Assembly (NCBI GenBank): GCA_027660625.1
Contig: JAQDNC010000011.1
Span: 1 to 64,000, forward strand
Direction of reading: 5' to 3'
DNA from: Coriobacteriaceae bacterium AM100-PB1-1D-6A
GTDB taxonomy: Bacteria; Actinomycetota; Coriobacteriia; Coriobacteriales; Coriobacteriaceae
Length of the DNA: 64,000 nucleotides
Of this stretch, positions 25,502-33,774 are shown one piece after another (position 1 is the stretch's first letter; each line of letters opens with the position of its first letter). The position numbers were made by a program, and so were the translations under genes. The notes beneath the pieces are model-generated. The model did not search any database and was not told the DNA's origin. It saw only the letters and a list, made by a program, of their open reading frames with translations.

Positions 25502-26923
25502 CTACAGTTGTTCAAGGTTGGCGAGAAACGCCACATAGAATTCGATGCCGCGCTTGTAGACGTCGACGCCGATGCGTTCGTTGGCGGCATGGATGAGCTT
25601 GCGCGCCTCGCCCGAGTAGATGAAGCCGCAGAAGCGGTAGACGCGATCGCAGATCTCGTTGAACTCGCGCGAGTCGGTGCAGGAGTTCTGCACGTAGGGA
25701 GCAAAGCCGGCCTCGGGATAGACACCCGACACGCAGCGATGGATGTAGTTAAAGGCGGCATCGTCTTCGTAAGGCGAGATGGGCGCGGGCTCGGTGTAGG
25801 GAATCGCCTCGTTGATTTCGACGGTGACATGGTCGGGGCTTACGCCCGAGGCGCGACACTGCTGGGCGGCGAGCTTGCGGGCGCGCTCAACGGCATCGGC
25901 GATGGTCTCGAACGGAGCGATGCGCACGTTGAAGTTGGCGCGAGCGACCGGTGGCAGAACGTTGTGCGCGTTGGAGCCTTCGAGCTGCGTGAGCGCATAG
26001 GTTGTGCGCAGCATTGCCGAGGTCTCGGGGCTGGCGGCCATGATCTTGGTAACTGCGGGGCGCGTGAGCCACAGGTTGCCAAAGACTGCCTGATACGTCG
26101 CGCTGCTACGGGCACCCAACTCGGTCAGTGTGGCCTCGACGGCGGGTGTGAGCTGCGGCTTGCCGGGGTTGGCCGAGATAGTCTCGCATACACGGCAGAG
26201 AAGACGGCAGGCATCGTTTGCCGCAGGCGTAGAGGCGTGGCCGCCGTCGGCGCGCGCCGTGACGGTAAGGTCGACATGGCCCTTCTCGGACACGCCTACC
26301 ATGGCAACGGGTTCGGTGACACCGAGCGGGGCGTCGGTTGCCACGGCGCCACCCTCATCGAGCACCATATAGGGATGGATGTTGTGCTCGCGAAGCCACT
26401 GCACTGCATGGGTTGCAGTAGGCGCGGCGATTTCCTCGCCATCGCTCGAGAAGAACCAGACATCGCGCGGGGGAACGAAGCCCTGGGCAATCAAATGCTC
26501 GGCGGCCTCGAGAAAAGCAGAGACGATGCACTTGGTGTCGAGTGAACCGCGGGCCCAGATCTCGCCGTCGAAGATCTCGGCTCCAAAGGGATCGTGTTCC
26601 CAGTCCTGGCCCTCGACGGGCACGACGTCCTGATGCGCCATCATGACGATGGGGTCCAAGGCGGAATCGGCACCAGGCCAATGCAGGAGCATACCAAAAT
26701 CGTCGATGCGTGTGATCTCGGCGATGTCAAAGAAACGCGGATAAAGCCGCTGGAGCGTGGGAATCCACTGGCCGAAGGGCTCGTCGTCGCGCTCGGCGAT
26801 GTTCTCACGCGAAACGGTGGGAATGCGTAGCAATTCGCAAAAGCGCTCGACGGCTGCCTCGTCTGCCTTGTAGGTGCCTGCATCAAGAGGCGCACCCTGT
26901 GCGACCGATACCGATGCTCCCAT
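25502..26923 (-). CDS. M20-family dipeptidase/carboxypeptidase
   Basis: 473 aa. MMAHQDVVPVEGQDWEHDPF gives the first zinc His and Asp region, WARGSLDTKCIVSAF the bridging Asp, SSDGEEIAAP the catalytic Glu pair, and DSREFNEICDRVYRF the C-terminal His-equivalent region. The lid domain (SEKGHVDLTVTARADGGHAS) is intact. Closest in layout to PM20D1/CPS1-like M20 peptidases. Cytoplasmic, zinc dependent; hydrolyses dipeptides or N-acyl amino acids. GAAAGGAG precedes the ATG. Probably first gene of a unit with the MFS carrier. Confidence 0.85.
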   Translation of the reverse strand: MGASVSVAQGAPLDAGTYKADEAAVERFCELLRIPTVSRENIAERDDEPFGQWIPTLQRLYPRFFDIAEITRIDDFGMLLHWPGADSALDPIVMMAHQDVVPVEGQDWEHDPFGAEIFDGEIWARGSLDTKCIVSAFLEAAEHLIAQGFVPPRDVWFFSSDGEEIAAPTATHAVQWLREHNIHPYMVLDEGGAVATDAPLGVTEPVAMVGVSEKGHVDLTVTARADGGHASTPAANDACRLLCRVCETISANPGKPQLTPAVEATLTELGARSSATYQAVFGNLWLTRPAVTKIMAASPETSAMLRTTYALTQLEGSNAHNVLPPVARANFNVRIAPFETIADAVERARKLAAQQCRASGVSPDHVTVEINEAIPYTEPAPISPYEDDAAFNYIHRCVSGVYPEAGFAPYVQNSCTDSREFNEICDRVYRFCGFIYSGEARKLIHAANERIGVDVYKRGIEFYVAFLANLEQL

Positions 26924-27033
26924 GGTGGGACTCCTTTCGTGTTGTATATCGAATACGTCAAGATTATCGCCCGCACCGCGCGTGGGAAACGGCGAAACAC
27001 GTTGTTCATCTGCGGGCGGCGGGTCGGATAGCC

Positions 27034-27477
27034 TTAGCCGACGATGACCGTGCCGTCTTCGGCCACGGTGATGGCGTCTCCCGTCGACACGGCATCGAGA
27101 AACTCATCGCCCAGGTTGTCAATGGTGGGCATGGGGGTGTCGGTCCATACACCCGAGAGGATCGCGCCAGCGGCGGCAAGGCTGTCAATGGGTTTGGAAA
27201 ACAGCAGGCATGCGGGTTGGCGCCCCATTTTGGTGGCGCAGAAGAGCACCATGCCACCTGTGGTGGAGCCGATGGTCTGCGGAAGGCACAAGGCACATCC
27301 CGCCAAAGGTTTGCCGTACAAGTCGGGATTGTTTTGGTCGGAACACGTGGCCTTTTTGTCGCCAAACATCAGTGCCTTCTGAAACGATGCGAGTGTGTTG
27401 AGCCCTCCGTGAGAGACAAGTGCCTTGGCGTGGGCAGTTCCGGGGACAACGACGCGGCCGTGAAAGATTTTTTCCAT
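27034..27477 (-). CDS. Aconitase X small (swivelling) subunit, DUF126
   Basis: 147 aa. KIFHGRVVVPGTAHAKALVS opens the swivelling beta domain, with LCLPQTIGSTTGG and the terminal ISVAEDGTVIVG-like strand characteristic of AcnX small subunits. The longer open frame upstream is antisense-phase noise; AGGAAGG precedes this ATG. It begins 15 bases after the large subunit gene on the same strand, so the two form the heteromeric enzyme. AcnX enzymes are hydro-lyases. Characterised bacterial examples dehydrate cis-3-hydroxy-L-proline, and archaeal ones phosphomevalonate. Confidence 0.85.
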   Translation of the reverse strand: MEKIFHGRVVVPGTAHAKALVSHGGLNTLASFQKALMFGDKKATCSDQNNPDLYGKPLAGCALCLPQTIGSTTGGMVLFCATKMGRQPACLLFSKPIDSLAAAGAILSGVWTDTPMPTIDNLGDEFLDAVSTGDAITVAEDGTVIVG

Positions 27478-27491
27478 GAGGAGTCGCCTTC

Positions 27492-28769
27492 CTATTTGAC
27501 TGGTTTTCCGGTGGTGACGTAGGCGAGCACCTCGTCGTCGGTGTAGTAGCGCGATGCCGAGTACGTACGTAACTTGTTGGAGTTGGTGATGATGGGCATG
27601 CTGCCGCACAGCGGGTTGTTGGTGTACATAAGCGGGCAGATGCTCGAGACGACGGCGCCGGTAGTCGAGAGGCGTCTGTATGCCGCAGTCTTGCGGAAGG
27701 CGTCTGCCACGGATGGGGCGGCGGTCAGTACGGTGGGTACTTGCACGCGGCAGTTGCCGGAGGCGCTCAGCCCATCGCAGATGGCGTCTGCCCAATGGGC
27801 GAGTTGTACAGACGAGAGGTGGGGGCAGCCGATGAAGGCAAGCTTGGGGCGCGCGCCCGGGTTCTTCCACATGACGGGGTAGCTCGAGCGGATGCGTTCC
27901 AGCTCGGCGTCGTCAATGCGATAGATTTGGGTGTCTGGTGCTATGAGTTGTTCGCCTTGCTCGACGGCCTCGGGCGTGATGCCGTCCACGTGGTAGAGCC
28001 CGACAGCGCCGTTCGATGCGCTGGCGGCGCCCATGTCCTTAAGGTAGTCCTGCGTGCCGGGTGTGAGCTCGCGGCCAAGCCAGCGGTCGAGGCCTTTAAT
28101 GTAAGGGACGTCTTCCATCACCTTCATGCCAATGGCGCTGCCAAGCACTTGCGCTTCGGGCTTGCGCTTGCAGTCGACTTCGATGATCCAGGTCGCCTTG
28201 CGGCCCTCATCGGTGAGCAGGCCGAATTCCGGGACAAAGCCGGCAATTGAGCCGAACATCTCGATGATGCCGGAGTTGCGATTGCAGCGAGCGCCCAACA
28301 CGGAGTTGGCAAAGACCACGGCGCTGCTTTCTGCCCAGCTTAGGATGTCGCCACGTCGAGGTCGATTGCCAACCTCGGGCTGGTAGCAGGTGCAGGTGAA
28401 AGCATCGTTGTCCAATAGGCCCATGCTGCGCAGCTGTGCCTCATAATCGTCTTGTTTGGAATACATAATCTTGAACAGCAGCTTTTGCAGCGGGTTGGCC
28501 GGGACGGCGGGGTCGAGGGGCCTCGGGTCGACCGAGAATGACTGACCGGACAGGGCGCCGTCTTTCAGCAGCTCATCCATAAGGTCATAGACTGGACCGA
28601 GCATGGAGAGGCCAAAACTTGTGACAAGATGACCGTTTGCGCCGGTCACGGGAACCATACGCTCGGCGCCAAAGCATTCGCCGTACATAACGAGGGTCTT
28701 GACCACTTTGGCCATGGCGGGGCCCTTGGCACCGTCGAGCAGGGCTTGTTGTTGGGAGGTCAGGTTCAT
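27492..28769 (-). CDS. Aconitase X catalytic subunit, DUF521
   Basis: 425 aa from the ATG at 28769 (AAAGGATGGG upstream); an ATG four codons earlier lacks spacing. Features of AcnX: VPVTGANGHLVTSFG, CTCYQPEVGNRPRRGDILSW with the cluster-ligand cysteine, ESSAVVFANSVLGARCNRN, and FIGCPHLSSVQLAHW. A 2Fe-2S or 3Fe-4S cluster is expected. Paired with the small subunit gene and preceded on the strand by a flavin reductase, suggesting a catabolic operon. Likely substrate is hydroxyproline-like (c3LHyp to pyrroline-2-carboxylate), but that is family-based inference. Confidence 0.85.
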   Translation of the reverse strand: MNLTSQQQALLDGAKGPAMAKVVKTLVMYGECFGAERMVPVTGANGHLVTSFGLSMLGPVYDLMDELLKDGALSGQSFSVDPRPLDPAVPANPLQKLLFKIMYSKQDDYEAQLRSMGLLDNDAFTCTCYQPEVGNRPRRGDILSWAESSAVVFANSVLGARCNRNSGIIEMFGSIAGFVPEFGLLTDEGRKATWIIEVDCKRKPEAQVLGSAIGMKVMEDVPYIKGLDRWLGRELTPGTQDYLKDMGAASASNGAVGLYHVDGITPEAVEQGEQLIAPDTQIYRIDDAELERIRSSYPVMWKNPGARPKLAFIGCPHLSSVQLAHWADAICDGLSASGNCRVQVPTVLTAAPSVADAFRKTAAYRRLSTTGAVVSSICPLMYTNNPLCGSMPIITNSNKLRTYSASRYYTDDEVLAYVTTGKPVK

Positions 28770-28790
28770 CTGTGAGCCCATCCTTTCGTG

Positions 28791-31112
28791 TTAGATATTG
28801 GTGCCGAGCCGGTATGCCGCACGGACCGCTTCGAGCACACGGCCGGGTGCAAACCCATCGCCGATGTTATGCAGCTCGTCTGCGGCGTGTGCCTGCTGCA
28901 GTTTGTAGAACAGCGCGTCGTCGGGGTGTCCGCCGCAGGCAATGATTACTAGGTCGCAAGTTAGCTCGAGTGACTTCCAGTCGTTGCCGATTTTGGGTGC
29001 AAGTGGGTTTTCGACGTTCTCGGGCAAGACCGGTGACCACGAGACGTAGGGGTCGGGAACGTTTTTGTGGCAGTTGCGACTCAAGTGGAGGCGCGCACAC
29101 CTCGATGGGGCTCCAGACTCGCGTTTGCCGCCGACTTCCGCGCGCTCGACGCGTGTCATATTGAGGAGCCGCACATTGCGTCCCCTGAGCGCATGGAGTA
29201 GGTGGCCACGATTTGCCGTGCAGGCGCCCTGCATCATGTGAGGCAGCATTTCAATTACGCTGACCTGTGGTATGCCGTGTTCGACGGTGAGCCATTGGGC
29301 AACCTCGCAGCCCACGGCCCCTCCGCCAATGATGGCGACGGTTTTGGCGTTGCCAAGCAGCGCGGGTTGGCGCAGCAGCTGCGTTGCCTGTACGGCATGG
29401 CCTGATGCTGCAAGCTCCGTAAGGCCGGGGATGGGCGGTATCGCATTGGAAGTGCCTGTTGCGCACACGATTGCGTCGAAGCCTGCCTTTGCAAGATCTT
29501 CGGCGCGTGCTGCCCGCCCAAGTTCGAGTGTCAGGTTCCCGTTGGGTTTTTCTGCCTGCTCGCGCACCTGTCGAACAAGATATGATCGGTAGTTATCGAG
29601 GTCGAACTTGATTCGGGCGGCGCTGGCGGAGAGGAGTTTTCCTCCAAGTTCATCTTCGACGTCGATGAGCTTTACGTCGTGGCCACGACGCGCGGCGATT
29701 AGCGCACAGACCATCCCGGCGGGTCCGGCTCCTATCACCGCTATGCGTTTGGGTTCTATGGCAGGAGCGGGTGTCTGGGGCATGAGGTATTCAAAGCTGC
29801 AGCGTGGATTGACGGCGCACTGCGGGTGGCCTCCTTCGACAAACTCGTTGAGGCATCCTTCCTGGCATCCGATGCAGGGGCGAATATCTGCCACGCGACC
29901 GGCGTACGCCTTGTTGGGCCACTCGGGATCCGCAAGCAGCGGGCGTCCGAGCATGATCATATCGGCGTCGCCATTGCGAAGGGCGCGTTCGGCAATGTCG
30001 GGGTAGCCCAACTTACCCACCGCGACAACGGGTACGGGAAGGCCGGCATTGGATCGGATATTGTCGGCGGCAAAGCGCTCCCGAACGGCGCGCGCCACGG
30101 GAACGAAGCAGCCTGCGGGCATGCTCGCAGGCGGGTGGGGCATCCACCAGTTGTCATAGCAACCAAGGTCGACGTCAAAGATGTCTACTCCCGCCGCCAC
30201 GAGCTCTTCCATATAGCACAGGGTCTGTTCGACGGTACGGCCGCCGCGCATGCGTCCCAGATAGGTCGAATTCATGACCTGCTCGTCATAGGTTTCCTCG
30301 AGTGCAAGCGAAAGGTCGATGCGGTACATGATGGGGTAGTCGGGCCCAACGCGGCGACGGATTTCTTTGACCATATCGAGGCCAAATTGACGCCAATCGG
30401 CATAACGTCCGAGCTTGCGATGGTTAAAGGCGGGGTTTCCGAGCTGCTCGATAAGATAACCTTCGTGTCCGTGCAAATAGACGCCATCGATGCCCATGGC
30501 ATGGGCATCGGCCGCCGCTTGGCCGATACTGTTTACGATACGGCGCAGCTTTTGGTTCGAGAGGCGCATGCATGGAATGGCTGGGATGTAGTAGTTAGGC
30601 AAGAAACTCGCCGAGACCGGAAACTTCTTTTGCGTGATGAGGCATTGCGGGTTGCCCACGCGGCCGAGTCCAGCCGTAAGCTGGACAAAAATGCGCGATC
30701 CGAAGGCATGGACACCTTGGGCAAGGTCGCGCCAGCCTGCCATAACGGTTCGGCTTCGATCGATGCGCGGGAAATAGGTGAGCTTGTCCAGCTCGGTGAC
30801 CGTGGTATCGATGCCGTGGCTTACCGGTACGAGTCCTGTTGTAATGAGGCCGCAGCCGCCTTTGGCGCGGGCGAAAAAGTACTGCAGCATCATGTCGCTG
30901 GGGCGACCAGTTTCCTCGCACATGTCGATATTGCCCATCGGCGCCATGACGATGCGGTTTTTGACGGTGAGCTTGTTAATTTTGATGGGAGAGAAGAGCT
31001 TGTCAAAAGGATAGAGCTCTTGTGTCATGCGGGACGATCCGCAACCGGAATTTGTGGCGGGCCAGCTGTCGAATGAGTCGACGAGTTGCTGCACCAGTAC
31101 GTCTTTTCCCAA
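28791..31112 (-). CDS. NADH:flavin oxidoreductase / 2-enoate (dienoyl-CoA) reductase type
   Basis: ~773 aa from a TTG at 31112 that has AAAGGA well placed; ATG 31028 is the alternative, 28 codons in. Residues ~40-400 form an old-yellow-enzyme TIM barrel (KNRIVMAPMGNIDM, YLHGHEGYLIEQ). CIGCQEGCLNEFVEGGHPQC is the 4Fe-4S binding site. VIGAGPAGMVCALIAARRG binds FAD and VAIIGGGAVGCEVAQWL binds NAD(P)H, the FadH/BaiH-like architecture. It reduces a C=C bond of an enoate or similar using NADH. First gene of the unit with the aconitase-X pair, so the two probably act on the same compound. Confidence 0.85.
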   Translation of the reverse strand: MGKDVLVQQLVDSFDSWPATNSGCGSSRMTQELYPFDKLFSPIKINKLTVKNRIVMAPMGNIDMCEETGRPSDMMLQYFFARAKGGCGLITTGLVPVSHGIDTTVTELDKLTYFPRIDRSRTVMAGWRDLAQGVHAFGSRIFVQLTAGLGRVGNPQCLITQKKFPVSASFLPNYYIPAIPCMRLSNQKLRRIVNSIGQAAADAHAMGIDGVYLHGHEGYLIEQLGNPAFNHRKLGRYADWRQFGLDMVKEIRRRVGPDYPIMYRIDLSLALEETYDEQVMNSTYLGRMRGGRTVEQTLCYMEELVAAGVDIFDVDLGCYDNWWMPHPPASMPAGCFVPVARAVRERFAADNIRSNAGLPVPVVAVGKLGYPDIAERALRNGDADMIMLGRPLLADPEWPNKAYAGRVADIRPCIGCQEGCLNEFVEGGHPQCAVNPRCSFEYLMPQTPAPAIEPKRIAVIGAGPAGMVCALIAARRGHDVKLIDVEDELGGKLLSASAARIKFDLDNYRSYLVRQVREQAEKPNGNLTLELGRAARAEDLAKAGFDAIVCATGTSNAIPPIPGLTELAASGHAVQATQLLRQPALLGNAKTVAIIGGGAVGCEVAQWLTVEHGIPQVSVIEMLPHMMQGACTANRGHLLHALRGRNVRLLNMTRVERAEVGGKRESGAPSRCARLHLSRNCHKNVPDPYVSWSPVLPENVENPLAPKIGNDWKSLELTCDLVIIACGGHPDDALFYKLQQAHAADELHNIGDGFAPGRVLEAVRAAYRLGTNI

Positions 31113-31335
31113 TGAGGTTCCTTTCTGATGTTGACAAGGTAACAAAGCAGTTTACGTCTAAATGTTTAATAGTCAACAACAAAGGCATGAGTTCGGTGAA
31201 GGAAAAAAGGACTCGATGAGCGTCGGATGGCAAGCTGTGTTGCTGCATTAGCTGCCAGCTAATGAATTTGAGCTCGCTGCCTCCTACGATGTGCTGTGTG
31301 CCGGCGCGGTAGCCGGATCGTAGGAAGGATGCATA

Positions 31336-31779
31336 ATGGCAAAAGAGGGAAAGAAGCCGATCGGCAAGATCGTATTGGGTGTCATCGTGGTGCTCGTTGT
31401 TGCCGGCGTCGTAGGGTCTATGGGCGGCAACTCGTCTGATTCGTCTACGGGTGATGCAGCAAAGTCTGCCGAACAGGCCCAGCAAGTCGAAGAACAAAAA
31501 GAGGCACAAGAGCCCTATACGGTTTCGGATGAGGCCGGTGATACGTCTAATCAGTTCGCGTATAAGATCACTGGCACGTTGACCAATAATACGGATAAAG
31601 AGCAAAGCTACATTCAGATTGAGTATGTTCTGTATGACGCAGACGGCAATCAGGTGGGAACGGCTCTTGCAAATACTAACCATCTCAAAGCGGGTGGCAC
31701 CTGGAAGTTCGAAGCGATAAGCACGGTATCTCCCGACCAGGTTGCCAGCTGGGAACGTTCTGACGTGAGCGGCTTTTAA
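31336..31779 (+). CDS. Membrane-anchored FxLYD-domain protein
   Basis: 147 aa. N-terminal basic lead and one helix (GKIVLGVIVVLVVAGVVGS), then a Ser/Glu/Gln linker, then an immunoglobulin-like FxLYD domain (FAYKITGTLTNNTDKEQSYI, IEYVLYDADGNQVGTA, LKAGGTWKFEA). Signal anchor with the beta domain outside the cell. Such domains are common in surface proteins of Gram-positives, and function is generally unknown. GGAAGGA precedes the ATG. Not obviously linked to the neighbours; the gap to the HTH gene is 46 bases. Confidence 0.75.
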   Translation: MAKEGKKPIGKIVLGVIVVLVVAGVVGSMGGNSSDSSTGDAAKSAEQAQQVEEQKEAQEPYTVSDEAGDTSNQFAYKITGTLTNNTDKEQSYIQIEYVLYDADGNQVGTALANTNHLKAGGTWKFEAISTVSPDQVASWERSDVSGF

Positions 31780-31825
31780 CTAGAATTAAAAACATGGTTA
31801 CTATGCGAGCTGGGGGTGAGGCCAT

Positions 31826-32248
31826 ATGCCCAATAAAAAGTTAACCGAAGAGTTGCTCAACGAGCTGCTTGATGCCCCGAGTATCGAGGGCTATATCAAA
31901 GAGCATGACTTTACCGCCCCGTCGCTTTCGGAGTATCTGAAACAGCTTTTGGAAGAAAAGGGGCTGGAGCGTTCGCGCGTGGTGCGTATGGCCGACCTCA
32001 ACGAGACGTTTGGCTATCAGATCTTTACCGGTGCGCGGCATCCGAGCCGCAATAAGGTGCTGCAGATTGCCTTTGCCATGGCGCTGACGCTCAAGGAGAC
32101 CGACCGCGTCTTGACGGCGGCGGGCGCCAATGTCCTCAACTGCAAGGACCGCCGTGACGCCATCATCATTTTCTGCATCGATCGTGGCTGCAGCCTGCAA
32201 AAGGTGAACGAGGAGCTGTATCGCTTTGGTGAGGAGACGGTGAGCTAA
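31826..32248 (+). CDS. XRE-like helix-turn-helix protein paired with a protein kinase
   Basis: 140 aa. Residues ~30-110 read as a Cro/C1-type helix-turn-helix variant (LSEYLKQLLEEKGLERSRVV, GYQIFTGARHPSRNKVLQIA, LKETDRVLTAAG). The N-terminal LTEELLNELLDAP precedes it, and the tail DAIIIFCIDRGCSLQKVNEEL forms extra helices. No membrane segment, so cytoplasmic. It lies 86 bases before a serine/threonine-kinase gene, and such pairs recur in gut Firmicutes and Coriobacteria (recollection). A kinase-responsive regulator is possible. GGGGGTGAGG precedes the ATG. Confidence 0.65.
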   Translation: MPNKKLTEELLNELLDAPSIEGYIKEHDFTAPSLSEYLKQLLEEKGLERSRVVRMADLNETFGYQIFTGARHPSRNKVLQIAFAMALTLKETDRVLTAAGANVLNCKDRRDAIIIFCIDRGCSLQKVNEELYRFGEETVS

Positions 32249-32292
32249 CGGTTAGCTGACGGTGGAAGCGCCGTTCACGACATTTTGAACGT

Positions 32293-32328
32293 GCAGGGCA
32301 CGGGCGTCATGGGGCGTCCGTGCCCTGC
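32293..32328 (+). terminator. Hairpin between the HTH gene and the kinase gene
   Basis: GCAGGGCACGG (32293-32303) pairs with CCGTGCCCTGC (32318-32328), then GTTATTATGG. There is no real T-run, so it may be an attenuating hairpin in a shared transcript. The kinase start codon follows within ten bases. Confidence 0.55.
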
Positions 32329-32334
32329 GTTATT

Positions 32335-33735
32335 ATGGACGCTATGGATACTCAGAGCCCAACATATTCCGATGATGAGTTGACCGCTGCGCTCGCCGGA
32401 CACCTGGCGTCACTTGAGCGTGATGACAGTTATCGCGTAGACCGTGTGCTCAAGCACTCCGACGTCGAGACGACCGAGCTCGTATACTTTGAGGGCTCTG
32501 GCGGGGGATCTCTTGGCCCCTTTGTTCGCAAGCGCATCGACGCGTCGGCCCAGATTGGCGGGGCGTATGAACGCCTGTTTGCGGCCCAGCATGCCGGGCG
32601 ACGTTACGAGCACTTGCCTCGGATTGTCGATTGCCGCCGCGTGGGCGACGAGCTTTGCGTGGTCATGGAATATATCGAAGGCGAAACGCTCGGGGCCCTG
32701 GTGGGGCGTTTGGGTGCGACGCCCGATTATGCTTGTGAGCTGTTTGGCGCCCTTTGTGATGCAGTTGCGGAGCTCCATGCCGGCTTTGCGTCGGCGGGGG
32801 AGATGGCCGCTCCGGTGATCCATCGCGACCTAAAGCCCTCGAATATCATCGTGTCGGGCGCGAGCTATACGCCCGATACGGGCATGACGTTTTCATCGCT
32901 GGTGATTATCGATTTGGGAATCGCTCGCGTGTGGCGCGAGGGAGCCGATGCCGATACCGTTAAGTTTGGCACGCGTCCCTATGCGCCGCCCGAGCAGTAT
33001 GGTTTTGGTCAGACGAGCGTGCGCAGCGATGTCTATGCGCTCGGTGCCCTGCTGTTCTTTTGTCTGACGGGGGCCGACCCCAAGCCGGGTCGGGGCATGC
33101 GCAAGCAATGCGAGGCATATGATATCCCCGCCTCGCTTGCCGATGTTATTTGCATGGCGATGGCGCTCGATCCGGACAAGCGCTTTGCAAGCGCGAAGGC
33201 GCTAGGGCACGCTGCGCGCGCATCGTATGCGTCGTGCGCGCCGACGCCGTCGTGCGCGCCGAATGCTGCTTCTTTCCAAGAGCCTCCCGAGCGGCGAGCC
33301 ATGTGCCCTGCGCCCGTGCTCCCCACGGATCAGTCTCAGGGTGGATTGCCGTTGGTGCCTGAGCGCCCGAATTTACTCTCCCGCATTCCCGACACCGTTG
33401 GGCGCATTTGGAACGCATTCGTCTATCTTTCGCTACTTGTTTTCTTTGCCGGAAGCCATTTTGCCGTTTTTCATCCTACGGGCGCCAACCAAAACTACCC
33501 GATGTGGTTTCTCGCGATTGAGTATTTTATCTTCGTCGACGGTCTCGCAGTGCTCATTCATTTTGTGATGCTCGACAAACGCCGCCTTCGCCGGCGGTTT
33601 GAGCTACTCGATAGATACCACGGTAAAAAGCTTGCAAAGCTCTGGCTCAAGGCTATGGGTGTGCTCTTGTTGGCAATGATTATCATCGTTGCCATTGCAA
33701 ACGCGACTGGCGTCGTCGATACCTCCGTCGCGTAA
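32335..33735 (+). CDS. Membrane-anchored Ser/Thr protein kinase, DFG replaced by DLG
   Basis: 466 aa (start ATG 32335 or 32344; neither has a strong ribosome site, and the GTG at 32320 lies in the hairpin). Kinase domain ~20-290: FVRKRID (ATP lysine), VMEYIEGETLG hinge, VIHRDLKPSN catalytic loop, VIIDLGIAR metal loop with DLG, FGTRPYAPPEQYGFGQTSVRSDVYALG activation segment. The canonical glycine loop is poorly conserved. Then a Pro/Ala/Cys-rich linker and three predicted membrane helices at ~360-460. The kinase therefore faces the cytoplasm on a C-terminal membrane anchor. No PASTA or other sensor domain. DLG is tolerated in bacterial kinases, so it is likely active. Confidence 0.8.
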   Translation: MDAMDTQSPTYSDDELTAALAGHLASLERDDSYRVDRVLKHSDVETTELVYFEGSGGGSLGPFVRKRIDASAQIGGAYERLFAAQHAGRRYEHLPRIVDCRRVGDELCVVMEYIEGETLGALVGRLGATPDYACELFGALCDAVAELHAGFASAGEMAAPVIHRDLKPSNIIVSGASYTPDTGMTFSSLVIIDLGIARVWREGADADTVKFGTRPYAPPEQYGFGQTSVRSDVYALGALLFFCLTGADPKPGRGMRKQCEAYDIPASLADVICMAMALDPDKRFASAKALGHAARASYASCAPTPSCAPNAASFQEPPERRAMCPAPVLPTDQSQGGLPLVPERPNLLSRIPDTVGRIWNAFVYLSLLVFFAGSHFAVFHPTGANQNYPMWFLAIEYFIFVDGLAVLIHFVMLDKRRLRRRFELLDRYHGKKLAKLWLKAMGVLLLAMIIIVAIANATGVVDTSVA

Positions 33736-33740
33736 AAGAA

Positions 33741-33764
33741 AAAGGGCCCCAATTGGGGCCCTTT
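33741..33764. terminator. Bidirectional terminator between convergent genes
   Basis: A perfect palindrome with AAAGGGCCCC and GGGGCCCTTT arms around AATT, after the kinase stop and before the PcsB-like stop. Confidence 0.85.
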
Positions 33765-33774
33765 GACGTTGATC

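Noticed and set aside
27478-27870. Upstream extension of the aconitase-X small subunit
   Set aside because: Overlaps the large-subunit gene in another frame, is Arg/Pro-rich noise, and the real start at 27477 has a ribosome site.
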